From Viola odorata (lineage: Eukaryota; Streptophyta; Magnoliopsida; Malpighiales; Violaceae): 64,000 bases of DNA. Under the pieces are notes generated by a model, which saw nothing but the letters and a program-made list of their open reading frames with translations, searched no databases and had not been told where the DNA came from. Below are positions 1 to 10,400 of this stretch, one piece after another. Within the stretch, counting starts at the first letter, position 1. The number at the start of each line of letters is the position of its first letter. The stretch covers positions 27,796,836 to 27,860,835 of the forward strand of contig OY829538.1 of the NCBI GenBank assembly GCA_963691705.1. The letters are read 5' to 3'. The position numbers were made by a program, and so were the translations under genes.

Positions 1-30
1 CCGGAGGCCGTTGTACATGCCAAGATAAAG
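1..30 (+). repeat. 3' end of a satellite unit cut by the window edge
   Basis: These 30 bases match the last 30 of every unit: the codons for the RRPLYMPR tail, the TAA stop and the two-base spacer before the next ATG-ATG. Confidence 0.95.
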
Positions 31-522
31 ATGATGGTCATGGGGTCTGTCATAACCCATCAGGTTGTTGAAGCTAGCTCTCTCAATGTTAAAACCTGTG
101 ATTTACATATTATTTCTTTGATTAAACCACTTGGTCTCCACTGTCTAGATGGAGTGGGTTTCTTCCATATAGAGAAAGGCTTTCTTTTCATGAATACGGG
201 TTTTACAATCAAGGTGGACCAGATCTTCAGCCACAAGAACAAAGGGAACTACAAATTTCCTCCAGTGGATGCAGAAGGCAACCCTGCTCTACCTCTTAAA
301 GTGGATCTGCCCCCACCAGCTCCTGCACCTAAGCCAGTCCTTGCACCACAACCTGCTCGTCCACCAAATCCTCCATCAGCTACTGCTAGTTCCTCCCAAA
401 CAGATTCCCACAACTTAGCAACCCTCGCAGCTCGGACTGAGCTTCTGCGTGAGCTCTTTGAGCTCCAGCAAAAAACTGCTAGCGGTAAATTTACCCGGAG
501 GCCGTTGTACATGCCAAGATAA
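31..522 (+). repeat. A/B-K hybrid unit (GKF subtype)
   Basis: The head is family A (E14, L36, V42, F53) and the part after the conserved NKGNYKFPP codons is B-K (VDAEGNPALPLKVD, KP, R140). The same hybrid, with its private L154-to-F change, is at 6451 and 21267. Confidence 0.85.
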
Positions 523-524
523 AG

Positions 525-1016
525 ATGATGGTCATAGGGTCTGTCATAACCCATCAGGCTGTTCAAGCTAGCTCTCTCAATGTTAAACCCTGTGATTTAC
601 ATATTATTTCTTTGATTAATACAATTGGTCTCCACTGGCTAGATGGAATGGGTTTCTTCCATATAGAGAAAGGTTTTCTTTTGATGAATACAGGTTTCAC
701 AATCAAGGTGGACCAGATCTCCAGCCACAAGAACAAAGGGAACTACAAATTTCCTCCACTAGATGCAGAAGGCAACCATGTTCTACCTCTTGATGAAGAT
801 CTACCCCCACCAGCTCCTGCACCTCAGCCAGTCCTTGCACCACAACCTGCTCGTCCACCAAATACTCCATCAGCTACTGCTAGTACCTCCCAAACAGATT
901 CCCACAACTTAGCAACCCTCGCAGCTCGGACTGAGCTTCTGCGTGAGCTCTTTGAGCTCTAGCAAAAAACTGCTAGCGGTAAATTGACCCGGAGGCCGTT
1001 GTACATGCCAAGATAA
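525..1016 (+). pseudogene. Family C unit with early stop at 960
   Basis: The CAG of LQQK is changed to TAG at 960-962, ending the ORF at 145 residues. The rest of the unit is normal. The same stop is at 7380 and 22196. Confidence 0.85.
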
Positions 1017-1018
1017 AG

Positions 1019-1510
1019 ATGATGGTCATGGGGTCTGTCATAACCCATCAGGTTGTTGAAGCTAGCTCTCTCAATGTTAAAACCTGTGATTTACATATTA
1101 TTTCTTTGATTAAACCACTTGGTCTCCACTGTCTAGATGGAGTGGGTTTCTTCCATATAGAGAAAGGCTTTCTTTTCATGAATACGGGTTTTACAATCAA
1201 GGTGGACCAGATCTTCAGCCACAAGAACAAAGGGAACTACAAATTTCCTCCACTGCATGCAGTTGGCAACCCTGTTCTACCTCTTGATGTAGATCTGCCC
1301 CCACCAGCTCCTGAACCTCAGCCAGTCCTTGCACCACAACCTGCTCGTCCACCAAATCCTCCATCAGTTGCTTCTAGTACCTCCCAGACAGATTCCCACA
1401 ACTTAGCAACCCTCGCAGCTCGGACTGAGCTCCTGTGTGAGCTCTTTGAGCTCCAGCAAAAAACTGCTAGCGGTAAATTGACCCGGAGGCCGTTGTACAT
1501 GCCAAGATAA
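1019..1510 (+). CDS. Repeat-borne ORF, family A reference copy (163 aa)
   Basis: This is a clean family A ORF of unknown function. Residues 1-75 hold a hydrophobic segment (GSVITHQVV, then HIISLIKPLGLHCLDGVGFF) and a polar stretch ending in SHKNKGNYKFPP. Residues 88-117 are rich in Pro and Ala. Residues 128-148 (NLATLAARTELLCELFELQQK) should form a leucine-rich helix, followed by a basic tail. There is no signal peptide or clear catalytic motif. The ATG-ATG start lies two bases after the previous unit's TAA; the same frame is open for about 12 more codons upstream before a TAA, so the start is not certain. Family A subtypes vary at residue 66 (F or Y) and at 79-82 (LHAV, LHAE, LRAE). The order of a hydrophobic domain, proline linker and coiled helix recalls plant transposon proteins, but I cannot confirm homology. 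Expression is unproven. Confidence 0.3.
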   Translation: MMVMGSVITHQVVEASSLNVKTCDLHIISLIKPLGLHCLDGVGFFHIEKGFLFMNTGFTIKVDQIFSHKNKGNYKFPPLHAVGNPVLPLDVDLPPPAPEPQPVLAPQPARPPNPPSVASSTSQTDSHNLATLAARTELLCELFELQQKTASGKLTRRPLYMPR

Positions 1511-1512
1511 AG

Positions 1513-2004
1513 ATGATGGTCATAGGGTCTGTCATAACCCATCAGGTTGTTCAAGCTAGCGCTCTCAATGTTAAAACCTGTGATTTACATATTATTTCTT
1601 TGATTAAACCACTTGGTTTCCACTGTCTAGATGGAATGGGTTTCTTCCATATAGAGAAAGGTTTTCTTTTGATGAATACAGGTCTCACAATCAAGGTAGA
1701 CCAGATCTTCAGCCACAAGAATAAAGGGAACTACAAATTTCCTCCAGTGGATGCAGAAGGCAACCCTGCTCTACCTCTTAAAGTGGATCTGCCCCCACCA
1801 GCTCCTGCACCTCAGCCAGTCCTTGCACCACAACCTGCTCGTCCACCAAATCCTCCATCAGCTGCTTCTAGTACCTCCCAGACAGATTCCCACAACTTAG
1901 CAACCCTCGCAGCTCGGACTGAGCTCCTGTGTGAGCTCTTTGAGCTCCAGCAAAAAACTGCTAGCGGTAAATTGACCCGGAGGCCGTTGTACATGCCAAG
2001 ATAA
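1513..2004 (+). CDS. Repeat-borne ORF, family B reference copy (163 aa)
   Basis: Family B differs from A by I4, Q14, A17, F36, M42, L53, L58 and a linker reading VDAEGNPALPLKVD. Two subtypes exist. B-Q (this copy) has APAPQP, SAASSTS and C140, so its 3' third resembles family A. B-K (for example 4970 and 9907) has APAPKP, usually SATASSS, and R140, so its 3' third resembles family C. A silent C-to-T change in the codon for N70 gives family B an AATAAA hexamer (1720-1725 here) that A and C lack. Function is unknown. The open frame may be only a relic. Confidence 0.3.
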   Translation: MMVIGSVITHQVVQASALNVKTCDLHIISLIKPLGFHCLDGMGFFHIEKGFLLMNTGLTIKVDQIFSHKNKGNYKFPPVDAEGNPALPLKVDLPPPAPAPQPVLAPQPARPPNPPSAASSTSQTDSHNLATLAARTELLCELFELQQKTASGKLTRRPLYMPR

Positions 2005-2006
2005 AG

Positions 2007-2994
2007 ATGATGGTCATAGGGTCTGTCATAACCCATCAGGTTGTTGAAGCTAGCTCTCTCAATGTTAAAACCTGTGATTTACATATTATTTCTTTGATTA
2101 AACCACTTGGTCTCCACTGTCTAGATGGAGTGGGTTTCTTCCATATAGAGAAAGGCTTTCTTTTCATGAATACGGGTTTTACAATCAAGGTGGACCAGAT
2201 CTACAGCCACAAGAACAAAGGGAACTACAAATTTCCTCCACTACGTGCAGAAGGCAACCCTGTTCTACCTCTTGATGTAGATCTGCCCCCACCAGCTCCT
2301 GAACCTCAGCCAGTCCTTGCACCACAACCTGCTCGTCCACCAAATCCTCCATCAGTTGCTTCTAGTACCTCCCAGACAGATTCCCACAACTTAGCAACCC
2401 TCGCAGCTCGGACTGAGCTCCTGTGTGAGCTCTTTGAGCTCCAGCAAAAAACTGCTAGCGGTAAATTGACCCGGAGGCCGTTGTACATGCCAAGATAAAG
2501 ATGATGGTCATAGGGTCTGTCATAACCCATCAGGTTGTTCAAGCTAGCGCTCTCAATGTTAAAACCTGTGATTTACATATTATTTCTTTGATTAAACCAC
2601 TTGGTTTCCACTGTCTAGATGGAATGGGTTTCTTCCATATAGAGAAAGGTTTTCTTTTGATGAATACAGGTCTCACAATCAAGGTAGACCAGATCTTCAG
2701 CCACAAGAATAAAGGGAACTACAAATTTCCTCCAGTGGATGCAGAAGGCAACCCTGCTCTACCTCTTAAAGTGGATCTGCCCCCACTAGCTCCTGCACCT
2801 CAGCCAGTCCTTGCACCACAACCTGCTCGTCCACCAAATCCTCTATCAGCTGCTTCTAGTACCTCCCAGACAGATTCCCACAACTTAGCAACCCTCGCAG
2901 CTCGGACTGAGCTCCTGTGTGAGCTCTTTGAGCTCCAGCAAAAAACTGCTAGCGGTAAATTGACCCGGAGGCCGTTGTACATGCCAAGATAAAG
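2007..2994 (+). repeat. Two units (A with LRAE, B with NPLS)
   Basis: The A unit at 2007 starts MMVI instead of MMVM and carries Y66 and LRAE; its close relative is at 17317. The B-Q unit at 2501 has PPLAPAP and NPLS changes, also seen at 12377, 15341, 47443 and 49419. In the related stretch at 17317-18302 this B unit is missing, so one unit was gained or lost. Confidence 0.8.
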
Positions 2995-3486
2995 ATGATG
3001 GTCATAGGGTCTGTCATAACCCATCAGGCTGTTCAAGCTAGCTCTCTCAATGTTAAACCCTGTGATTTACATATTATTTCTTTGATTAATACAATTGGTC
3101 TCCACTGGCTAGATGGAATGGGTTTCTTCCATATAGAGAAAGGTTTTCTTTTGATGAATACAGGTCTCACAATCAAGGTAGACCAGATCTTCAGCCACAA
3201 GAATAAAGGGAACTACAAATTTCCTCCAGTGGATGGAGAAGGCAACCCTGCTCTACCTCTTAAAGTGGATCTGCCCCCACCAGCTCCTGCACCTAAGCCA
3301 CTCCTTGCACCACAACCTGCTTGTCCACCAAATCCTCCATCAGCTACTGCTAGTACCTCCCAAACAGATTCCCACAACTTAGCAACCCTCGCAGCTCGGA
3401 CTGAGCTTCTGCGTGAGCTCTTTGAGCTCCAGCAAAAAACTGCTAGCGGTAAATTGACCCGGAGGCCGTTGTACATGCCAAGATAA
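2995..3486 (+). repeat. C/B hybrid unit (GEG, KPLL)
   Basis: The head is family C (A12, P22, INTIGL, W38). From codon 58 on it is family B (L58, F66, VDGEG, K). The switch lies between codons 42 and 58. The identical hybrid is at 17811. Confidence 0.85.
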
Positions 3487-3488
3487 AG

Positions 3489-3979
3489 ATGATGGTCATG
3501 GGGTCTGTCATAACCCATCAGGTTGTTCAAGCTAGCTCTCTCAATGTTAAAACCTGTGATTTACATATTATTTCTTTGATTAAACCACTTGGTCTCCACT
3601 GTCTAGATGGAGTGGGTTTCTTCCATATAGAGAAAGGCTTTCTTTTCATAAATACGGTTTTACAATCAAGGTGGACCAGATCTTCAGCCACAAGAACAAA
3701 GGGAACTACAAATTTCCTCCACTCCATGCAGAAGGCAACCCTGTTCTACCTCTTGATGTAGATCTGCCCCCACCAGCTCCTGAACCTCAGCCAGTCCTTG
3801 CACCACAACCTGCTCGTCCACCAAATCCTCCATCAGTTGCTTCTAGTACCTCCCAGACAGATTCCCACAACTTAGCAACCCTCGCAGCTCGGACTGAGCT
3901 CCTGTGTGAGCTCTTTGAGATCCAGCAAAAAACTGCTAGCGGTAAATTGACCCGGAGGTCGTTGTACATGCCAAGATAA
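3489..3979 (+). pseudogene. Family A unit, frameshifted near 3655
   Basis: One G is missing from the GGG of the ATACGGG motif, and the preceding ATG is ATA. The frame breaks after about residue 56. A 102-codon ORF (3671-3979) in the restored phase covers the rest. The same double change is at 18305. Confidence 0.87.
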
Positions 3980-5957
3980 AGATGATGGTCATAGGGTCTG
4001 TCATAACCCATCAGGCTGTTCAAGCTAGCTCTCTCAATGTTAAACCCTGTGATTTACAAATTATTTCTTTGATTAATACAATTGGTCTCCACTGGCTAGA
4101 TGGAATGGGTTTCTTCCATATAGAGAAAGGTTTTCTTTTGATGAATACAGGTTTCAAAATCAAGGTGGACCAGATCTCCAGCCACAAGAACAAAGGGAAC
4201 TACAAATTTCCTCCACTAGATGCAGAAGGCAACCATGTTCTACCTCTTGATGAAGATCTACCCCCACCAGCTCCTGCACCTCAGCCAGTCCTTGCACCAC
4301 AACCTGCTCGTCCACCAAATCCTCCATCAGCTACTGCTAGTACCTCCCAAACAGATTCATACAACTTAGCCACCCTCGCAGCTCGGACTGAGCTTCTGCG
4401 TGAGCTCTTTGAGCTCCAGCCAAAAACTGCTAGCGGTAAATTGACCCGGAGGCCGTTGTACATGCCAAGATAAAGATGATGGTCATGGGGTCTGTCATAA
4501 CCCATCAGGTTGTTGAAGCTAGCTCTCTCAATGTTAAAACCTGTGATTTACATATTATTTCTTTGATTAAACCACTTCGTCTCCACTGTCTAGATGGAGT
4601 GGGTTTCTTCCATATAGAGAAAGGCTTTCTTTTCATGAATACGGGTTTTACAATCAAGGTGGACCAGATCTACAGCCACAAGAACAAAGGGAACTACAAA
4701 TTTCCTCCACTGCATGCAGAAGGCAACCCTGTTCTACCTCTTGATGTAGATCTGCCCCCACCAGCTCCTGAACCTCAGCCAGTCCTTGCACCACAACCTG
4801 CTCGTCCACCAAATCCTCCATCAGTTCCTTCTAGTACCTCCCAGACAGATACCCACAACTTAGCAACCCTCGCAGCTCGTACTGAGCTCCTGTGTGAGCT
4901 CTTTGAGCTCCAGCAAAAAACTGCTAGCGGTAAATTGACCCGGAGGCCGTTGTACATGCCAAGATAAAGATGATGGTCATAGGGTCTGTCATAACCCATC
5001 AGGTTGTTCAAGCTAGCGCTCTCAATGTGAAAACCTGTGATTTACATATTATTTCTTTGATTAAACCACTTGGTTTCCACTGTCTAGATGGAATGGGTTT
5101 CTTCCATATAGAGAAAGGTTTTCTTTTGATGAATACAGGTCTCACAATCAAGGTAGACCAGATCTTCAGCCACAAGAATAAAGGGAACTACAAATTTCCT
5201 CCAGTGGATGCAGAAGGCAACCCTGCTCTACCTCTTAAAGTGGATCTGCCCCCACCAGCTCCTGCACCTAAGCCAGTCCTTGCATCACAACCTGCTCGTC
5301 CACCAAATACTCCATCAGCTACTGCTAGTTCCTCCCAAACAGATTCCCACAACTTAGCAACCCTCGCAGCTCGGACTGAGCTTCTGCGTGAGCTCTTTGA
5401 GCTCCAGCAAAAAACTGCTAGCGGTAAATTGACCCGGAGGCCGTTGTACATGCCAAGATAAAGATGATGGTCATGGGGTCTGTCATAACCCATCAGGTTG
5501 TTCAAGCTAGCTCTCTCAATGTTAAAACCTGTGATTTACATATTATTTCTTTGATTAAACCACTTGGTCTCCACTGTCTAGATGGAGTGGGTTTCTTCCA
5601 TATAGAGAAAGGCTTTCTTTTCATGAATACGGGTTTTACAATCAAGGTGGACCAGATCTTCAGCCACAAGAACAAAGGGAACTACAAATTTCCTCCACTG
5701 CATGCAGTTGGCAACCCTGTTCTACCTCTTGATGTAGATCTGCCCCCACCAGCTCCTGAACCTCAGCCAGTCCTTGCACCACAACCTGCTCGTCCACCAA
5801 ATCCTCCATCAGTTGCTTCTAGTACCTCCCAGACAGATTCCCACAACTTAGCAACCCTCGCAGCTCGGACTGAGCTCCTGTGTGAGCTCTTTGAGCTCCA
5901 GCAAAAAACTGCTAGCGGTAAATTGACCCGGAGGCCGTTGTACATGCCAAGATAAAG

Positions 5958-6448
5958 ATGATGGTCATAGGGTCTGTCATAACCCATCAGGTTGTTCAAG
6001 CTAGCGCTCTCAATGTTAAAACCTGTGATTTACATATTATTTCTTTGATTAAACCACTTGGTTTCCACTGTCTAGATGGAATGGGTTTCTTCCATATAGA
6101 GAAAGGTTTTCTTTTGATGAATACAGGTCTCACAATCAAGGTAGACCAGATCTTCAGCCACAAGAATAAAGGGAACTACAAATTTCCTCCAGTGGATGGA
6201 GAAGGCAACCCTGCTCTACCTCTTAAAGTGGATCTGCCCCACCAGCTCCTGCACCTAAGCCAGTCCTTGCACCACAACCTGCTTGTCCACCAAATACTCC
6301 ATCAGCTACTGCTAGTACCTCCCAAACAGATTCCCACAACTTAGCCACCCTCGCAGCTCGGACTGAGCTTCTGCGTGAGCTCTTTGAGCTCCAGCAAAAA
6401 ACTGCTAGCGGTAAATTGACCCGGAGGCCGTTGTACATGCCAAGATAA
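5958..6448 (+). pseudogene. Family B unit, frameshifted at 6237
   Basis: The run of five C before the proline codons is four C (6237-6240). The frame shifts at about residue 94 and ends at 128. Loss within a homopolymer could be replication slippage or an assembly error, but the same loss at 21053 argues that it predates the duplication. Confidence 0.82.
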
Positions 6449-6944
6449 AGATGATGGTCATGGGGTCTGTCATAACCCATCAGGTTGTTGAAGCTAGCTC
6501 TCTCAATGTTAAAACCTGTGATTTACATATTATTTCTTTGATTAAACCACTTGGTCTCCACTGTCTAGATGGAGTGGGTTTCTTCCATATAGAGAAAGGC
6601 TTTCTTTTCATGAATACGGGTTTTACAATCAAGGTGGACCAGATCTTCAGCCACAAGAACAAAGGGAACTACAAATTTCCTCCAGTGGATGCAGAAGGCA
6701 ACCCTGCTCTACCTCTTAAAGTGGATCTGCCCCCACCAGCTCCTGCACCTAAGCCAGTCCTTGCACCACAACCTGCTCGTCCACCAAATCCTCCATCAGC
6801 TACTGCTAGTTCCTCCCAAACAGATTCCCACAACTTAGCAACCCTCGCAGCTCGGACTGAGCTTCTGCGTGAGCTCTTTGAGCTCCAGCAAAAAACTGCT
6901 AGCGGTAAATTTACCCGGAGGCCGTTGTACATGCCAAGATAAAG

Positions 6945-7436
6945 ATGATGGTCATAGGGTCTGTCATAACCCATCAGGCTGTTCAAGCTAGCTCTCTCAA
7001 TGTTAAACCCTGTGATTTACATATTATTTCTTTGATTAATACAATTGGTCTCCACTGGCTAGATGGAATGGGTTTCTTCCATATAGAGAAAGGTTTTCTT
7101 TTGATGAATACAGGTTTCACAATCAAGGTGGACCAGATCTCCAGCCACAAGAACAAAGGGAACTACAAATTTCCTCCACTAGATGCAGAAGGCAACCATG
7201 TTCTACCTCTTGATGAAGATCTACCCCCACCAGCTCCTGCACCTCAGCCAGTCCTTGCACCACAACCTGCTCGTCCACCAAATACTCCATCAGCTACTGC
7301 TAGTACCTCCCAAACAGATTCCCACAACTTAGCAACCCTCGCAGCTCGGACTGAGCTTCTGCGTGAGCTCTTTGAGCTCTAGCAAAAAACTGCTAGCGGT
7401 AAATTGACCCGGAGGCCGTTGTACATGCCAAGATAA
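6945..7436 (+). pseudogene. Family C unit with early stop at 7380
   Basis: This copy of the 525 unit (NTPS subtype) has TAG at 7380-7382, only 6420 bp away from its near-identical partner. Confidence 0.85.
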
Positions 7437-8426
7437 AGATGATGGTCATGGGGTCTGTCATAACCCATCAGGTTGTTGAAGCTAGCTCTCTCAATGTTAA
7501 AACCTGTGATTTACATATTATTTCTTTGATTAAACCACTTGGTCTCCACTGTCTAGATGGAGTGGGTTTCTTCCATATAGAGAAAGGCTTTCTTTTCATG
7601 AATACGGGTTTTACAATCAAGGTGGAGCAGATCTACAACCACAAGAACAAAGGGAACTACAAATTTCCTCCACTGCATGCAGAAGGCAACCCTGTTCTAC
7701 CTCTTGATGTAGATCTGCCCCCACCAGCTCCTGAACCTCAGCCAGTCCTTGCACCACAACCTGCTCGTCCACCAAATCCTCCATCAGTTGCTTCTAGTAC
7801 CTCCCAGACAGATTCCCACAACTTAGCAACCCTCGCAGCTCGGACTGAGCTCCTGTGTGAGCTCTTTGAGCTCCAGCAAAAAACTGCTAGTGGTAAATTG
7901 ACCCGGAGGCCGTTGTACATGCCAAGATAAAGATGATGGTCATAGGGTCTGTCATAACCCATCAGGTTGTTCAAGCTAGCGCTCTCAATGTTAAAACCTG
8001 TGATTTACATATTATTTCTTTGATTAAACCACTTGGTTTCCACTGTCTAGATGGAATGGGTTTCTTCCATATAGAGAAAGGTTTTCCTTTGATGAATACA
8101 GGTCTCACAATCAAGGTAGACCAGATCTTCAGCCACAAGAATAAAGGGAACTACAAATTTCCTCCAGTGGATGCAGAAGGCAACCCTGCTCTACCTCTTA
8201 AAGTGGATCTGCCCCCACCAGCTCCTGCACCTCAGCCAGTCCTTGCACCACAACCTGCTCGTCCACCAAATCCTCCATCAGCTGCTTCTAGTACCTCCCA
8301 GACAGATTCCCACAACTTAGCAACCCTCGCAGCTCGGACTGAGCTCCTGTGTGAGCTCTTTGAGCTCCAGCAAAAAACTGCTAGCGGTAAATTGACCCGG
8401 AGGCCGTTGTACATGCCAAGATAAAG

Positions 8427-8917
8427 ATGATGGTCATAGGGTCTGTCATAACCCATCAGGCTGTTCAAGCTAGCTCTCTCAATGTTAAACCCTGTGATTT
8501 ACATATTATTTCTTTGATTAATACAATTGGTCTCCACTGGCTAGATGGAATGGGTTTCTTCCATATAGAGAAAGGTTTTCTTTTGATGAATACAGGTTTC
8601 ACAATCAAGGTGGACCAGATCTCCAGCCACAAGAACAAAGGGAACTACAAATTTCCTCCACTAGATGCAGAAGGCAACCATGTTCTACCTCTTGATGAAG
8701 ATCTACCCCCACCAGCTCCTGCACCTCAGCCAGTCCTTGCACCACAACCTGCTCGTCCACCAAATCCTCCATCAGCTACTGCTAGTACCTCCCAAACAGA
8801 TTCCCACAACTTAGCCACCCTCGCAGCTCGGCTGAGCTTCTGCGTGAGCTCTTTGAGCTCCAGCAAAAAACTGCTAGCGGTAAATTGACCCGGAGGCCGT
8901 TGTACATGCCAAGATAA
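8427..8917 (+). pseudogene. Family C unit with the spreading one-base deletion
   Basis: The A in CGGACTGAG is missing (about 8831), so after R135 the protein reads LSFCVSSLSSSKKLLAVN and stops at 153 residues. The leucine helix and basic tail are lost. This is the leftmost of 16 units with the deletion. Confidence 0.87.
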
Positions 8918-8919
8918 AG

Positions 8920-9410
8920 ATGATGGTCATAGGGTCTGTCATAACCCATCAGGCTGTTCAAGCTAGCTCTCTCAATGTTAAACCCTGTGATTTACATATT
9001 ATTTCTTTGATTAATACAATTGGTCTCCACTGGCTAGATGGAATGGGTTTCTTCCATATAGAGAAAGGTTTTCTTTTGATGAATACAGGTTTCACAATCA
9101 AGGTGGACCAGATCTCCAGCCACAAGAACAAAGGGAACTACAAATTTCCTCCACTAGATGCAGAAGGCAACCATGTTCTACCTCTTGATGAAGATCTACC
9201 CCCACCAGCTCCTGCACCTCACCCAGTCCTTGCACCACAACCTGCTCGTCCACCAAATCCTCCATCAGCTACTGCTAGTACCTCCCAAACAGATTCCCAC
9301 AACTTAGCCACCCTCGCAGCTCGGCTGAGCTTCTGCGTGAGCTCTTTGAGCTCCAGCAAAAAACTGCTAGCGGTAAATTGACCCGGAGGCCGTTGTCCAT
9401 GCCAAGATAA
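8920..9410 (+). pseudogene. Family C unit, deletion plus APHP
   Basis: It has the deletion after codon 135, a Q101-to-H change (APHP) and GTCCATG at the unit end. It lies directly after another C unit, a C-C neighbour pair seen nowhere else in the window. Confidence 0.86.
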
Positions 9411-10400
9411 AGATGATGGTCATGGGGTCTGTCATAACCCATCAGGTTGTTGAAGCTAGCTCTCTCAATGTTAAAACCTGTGATTTACATATTATTTCTT
9501 TGATTAAACCACTTGGTCTCCACTGTCTAGATGGAGTGGGTTTCTTCCATATAGAGAAAGGCTTTCTTTTCATGAATACGGGTTTTACAATCAAGGTGGA
9601 GCAGATCTACAACCACAAGAACAAAGGGAACTACAAATTTCCTCCACTGCATGCAGAAGGCAACCCTGTTCTACCTCTTGATGTAGATCTGCCCCCACCA
9701 GCTCCTGAACCTCAGCCAGTCCTTGCACCACAACCTGCTCGTCCACCAAATCCTCCATCAGTTGCTTCTAGTACCTCCCAGACAGATTCCCACAACTTAG
9801 CAACCCTCGCTGCTCGGACTGAGCTCCTGTGTGAGCTCTTTGAGCTCCAGCAAAAAACTGCTAGCGGTAAATTGACCCGGAGGCCGTTGTACATGCCAAG
9901 ATAAAGATGATGGTCATAGGGTCTGTCATAACCCATCAGGTTGTTCAAGCTAGCGCTCTCAATGTTAAAACCTGTGATTTACATATTATTTCTTTGATTA
10001 AACCACTTGGTTTCCACTGTCTAGATGGAATGGGTTTCTTCCATATAGAGAAAGGTTTTCTTTTGATGAATACAGGTCTCACAATCAAGGTAGACCAGAT
10101 CTTCAGCCACAAGAATAAAGGGAACTACAAATTTCCTCCAGTGGATGCAGAAGGCAACCCTGCTCTACCTCTTAAAGTGGATCTGCCCCCACCAGCTCCT
10201 GCACCTAAGCCAGTCCTTGCACCACAACCTGCTCGTCCACCAAATACTCCATCAGCTACTGCTAGTTCCTCCCAAACAGATTCCCACAACTTAGCAACCC
10301 TCGCAGCTCGGACTGAGCTTCTGCGTGAGCTCTTTGAGCTCCAGCAAAAAACTGCTAGCGGTAAATTGACCCGGAGGCCGTTGTACATGCCAAGATAAAG

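Larger units (their letters stand above)
31..2006 (+). repeat. Four-unit segment (A/B hybrid, C-stop, A, B)
   Basis: Units start at 31 (A/B hybrid ending GKF), 525 (C with early stop), 1019 (A, LHAV) and 1513 (B-Q). The segment recurs at 21267-23242 with the same subtype markers. The only clear difference I saw is an extra stop in the later C copy at 21881. Its first two units also match 6451-7438. Confidence 0.85.
2995..7438 (+). repeat. Nine-unit block, copy 1 (duplicated at 17811-22254)
   Basis: Units start at 2995 (C/B hybrid, GEG, KPLL), 3489 (A, frameshifted), 3982 (C, FKIK), 4476 (A, PLRL), 4970 (B-K, LASQP), 5464 (A, Q14, LHAV), 5958 (B, frameshifted), 6451 (A/B hybrid) and 6945 (C, early stop). 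The same nine units with the same private changes occur 14,816 bp downstream. I spotted two differences: C versus T in the GCTAGC near the end of the 3982/18798 units, and the extra stop at 21881. Confidence 0.9.
7439..10400 (+). repeat. Six units (A, B, C-del, C-del, A, B-K)
   Basis: Units start at 7439 (A with VEQIYNH), 7933 (B with FPLM), 8427 and 8920 (adjacent C units, both with the one-base deletion), 9413 (A with VEQIYNH) and 9907 (B-K, NTPS). The C unit at 8920 carries APHP and a GTCCATG variant in its last codons. Both markers reappear together at 51395 and 62750, more than 42 kb away. Confidence 0.85.

Noticed and set aside
249..566. Minus-strand ORFs of 60-105 codons in each unit
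   Set aside because: They are antisense shadows of the plus-strand ORF. Their ends shift with each variant and their composition (Arg/Ser/Gly-rich) mirrors the proline-rich codons on the other strand.
1246..1266. CTGCATGCAG palindrome in family A as a protein-binding site
   Set aside because: It is a short palindrome that arises from the codons for LHA and is absent from B and C. There is no other evidence that it is functional.
6237..6240. C-run deletion as a sequencing error
   Set aside because: Homopolymer errors are possible, but the same four-C run occurs in the duplicated unit at 21053 and nowhere else, which fits inheritance.
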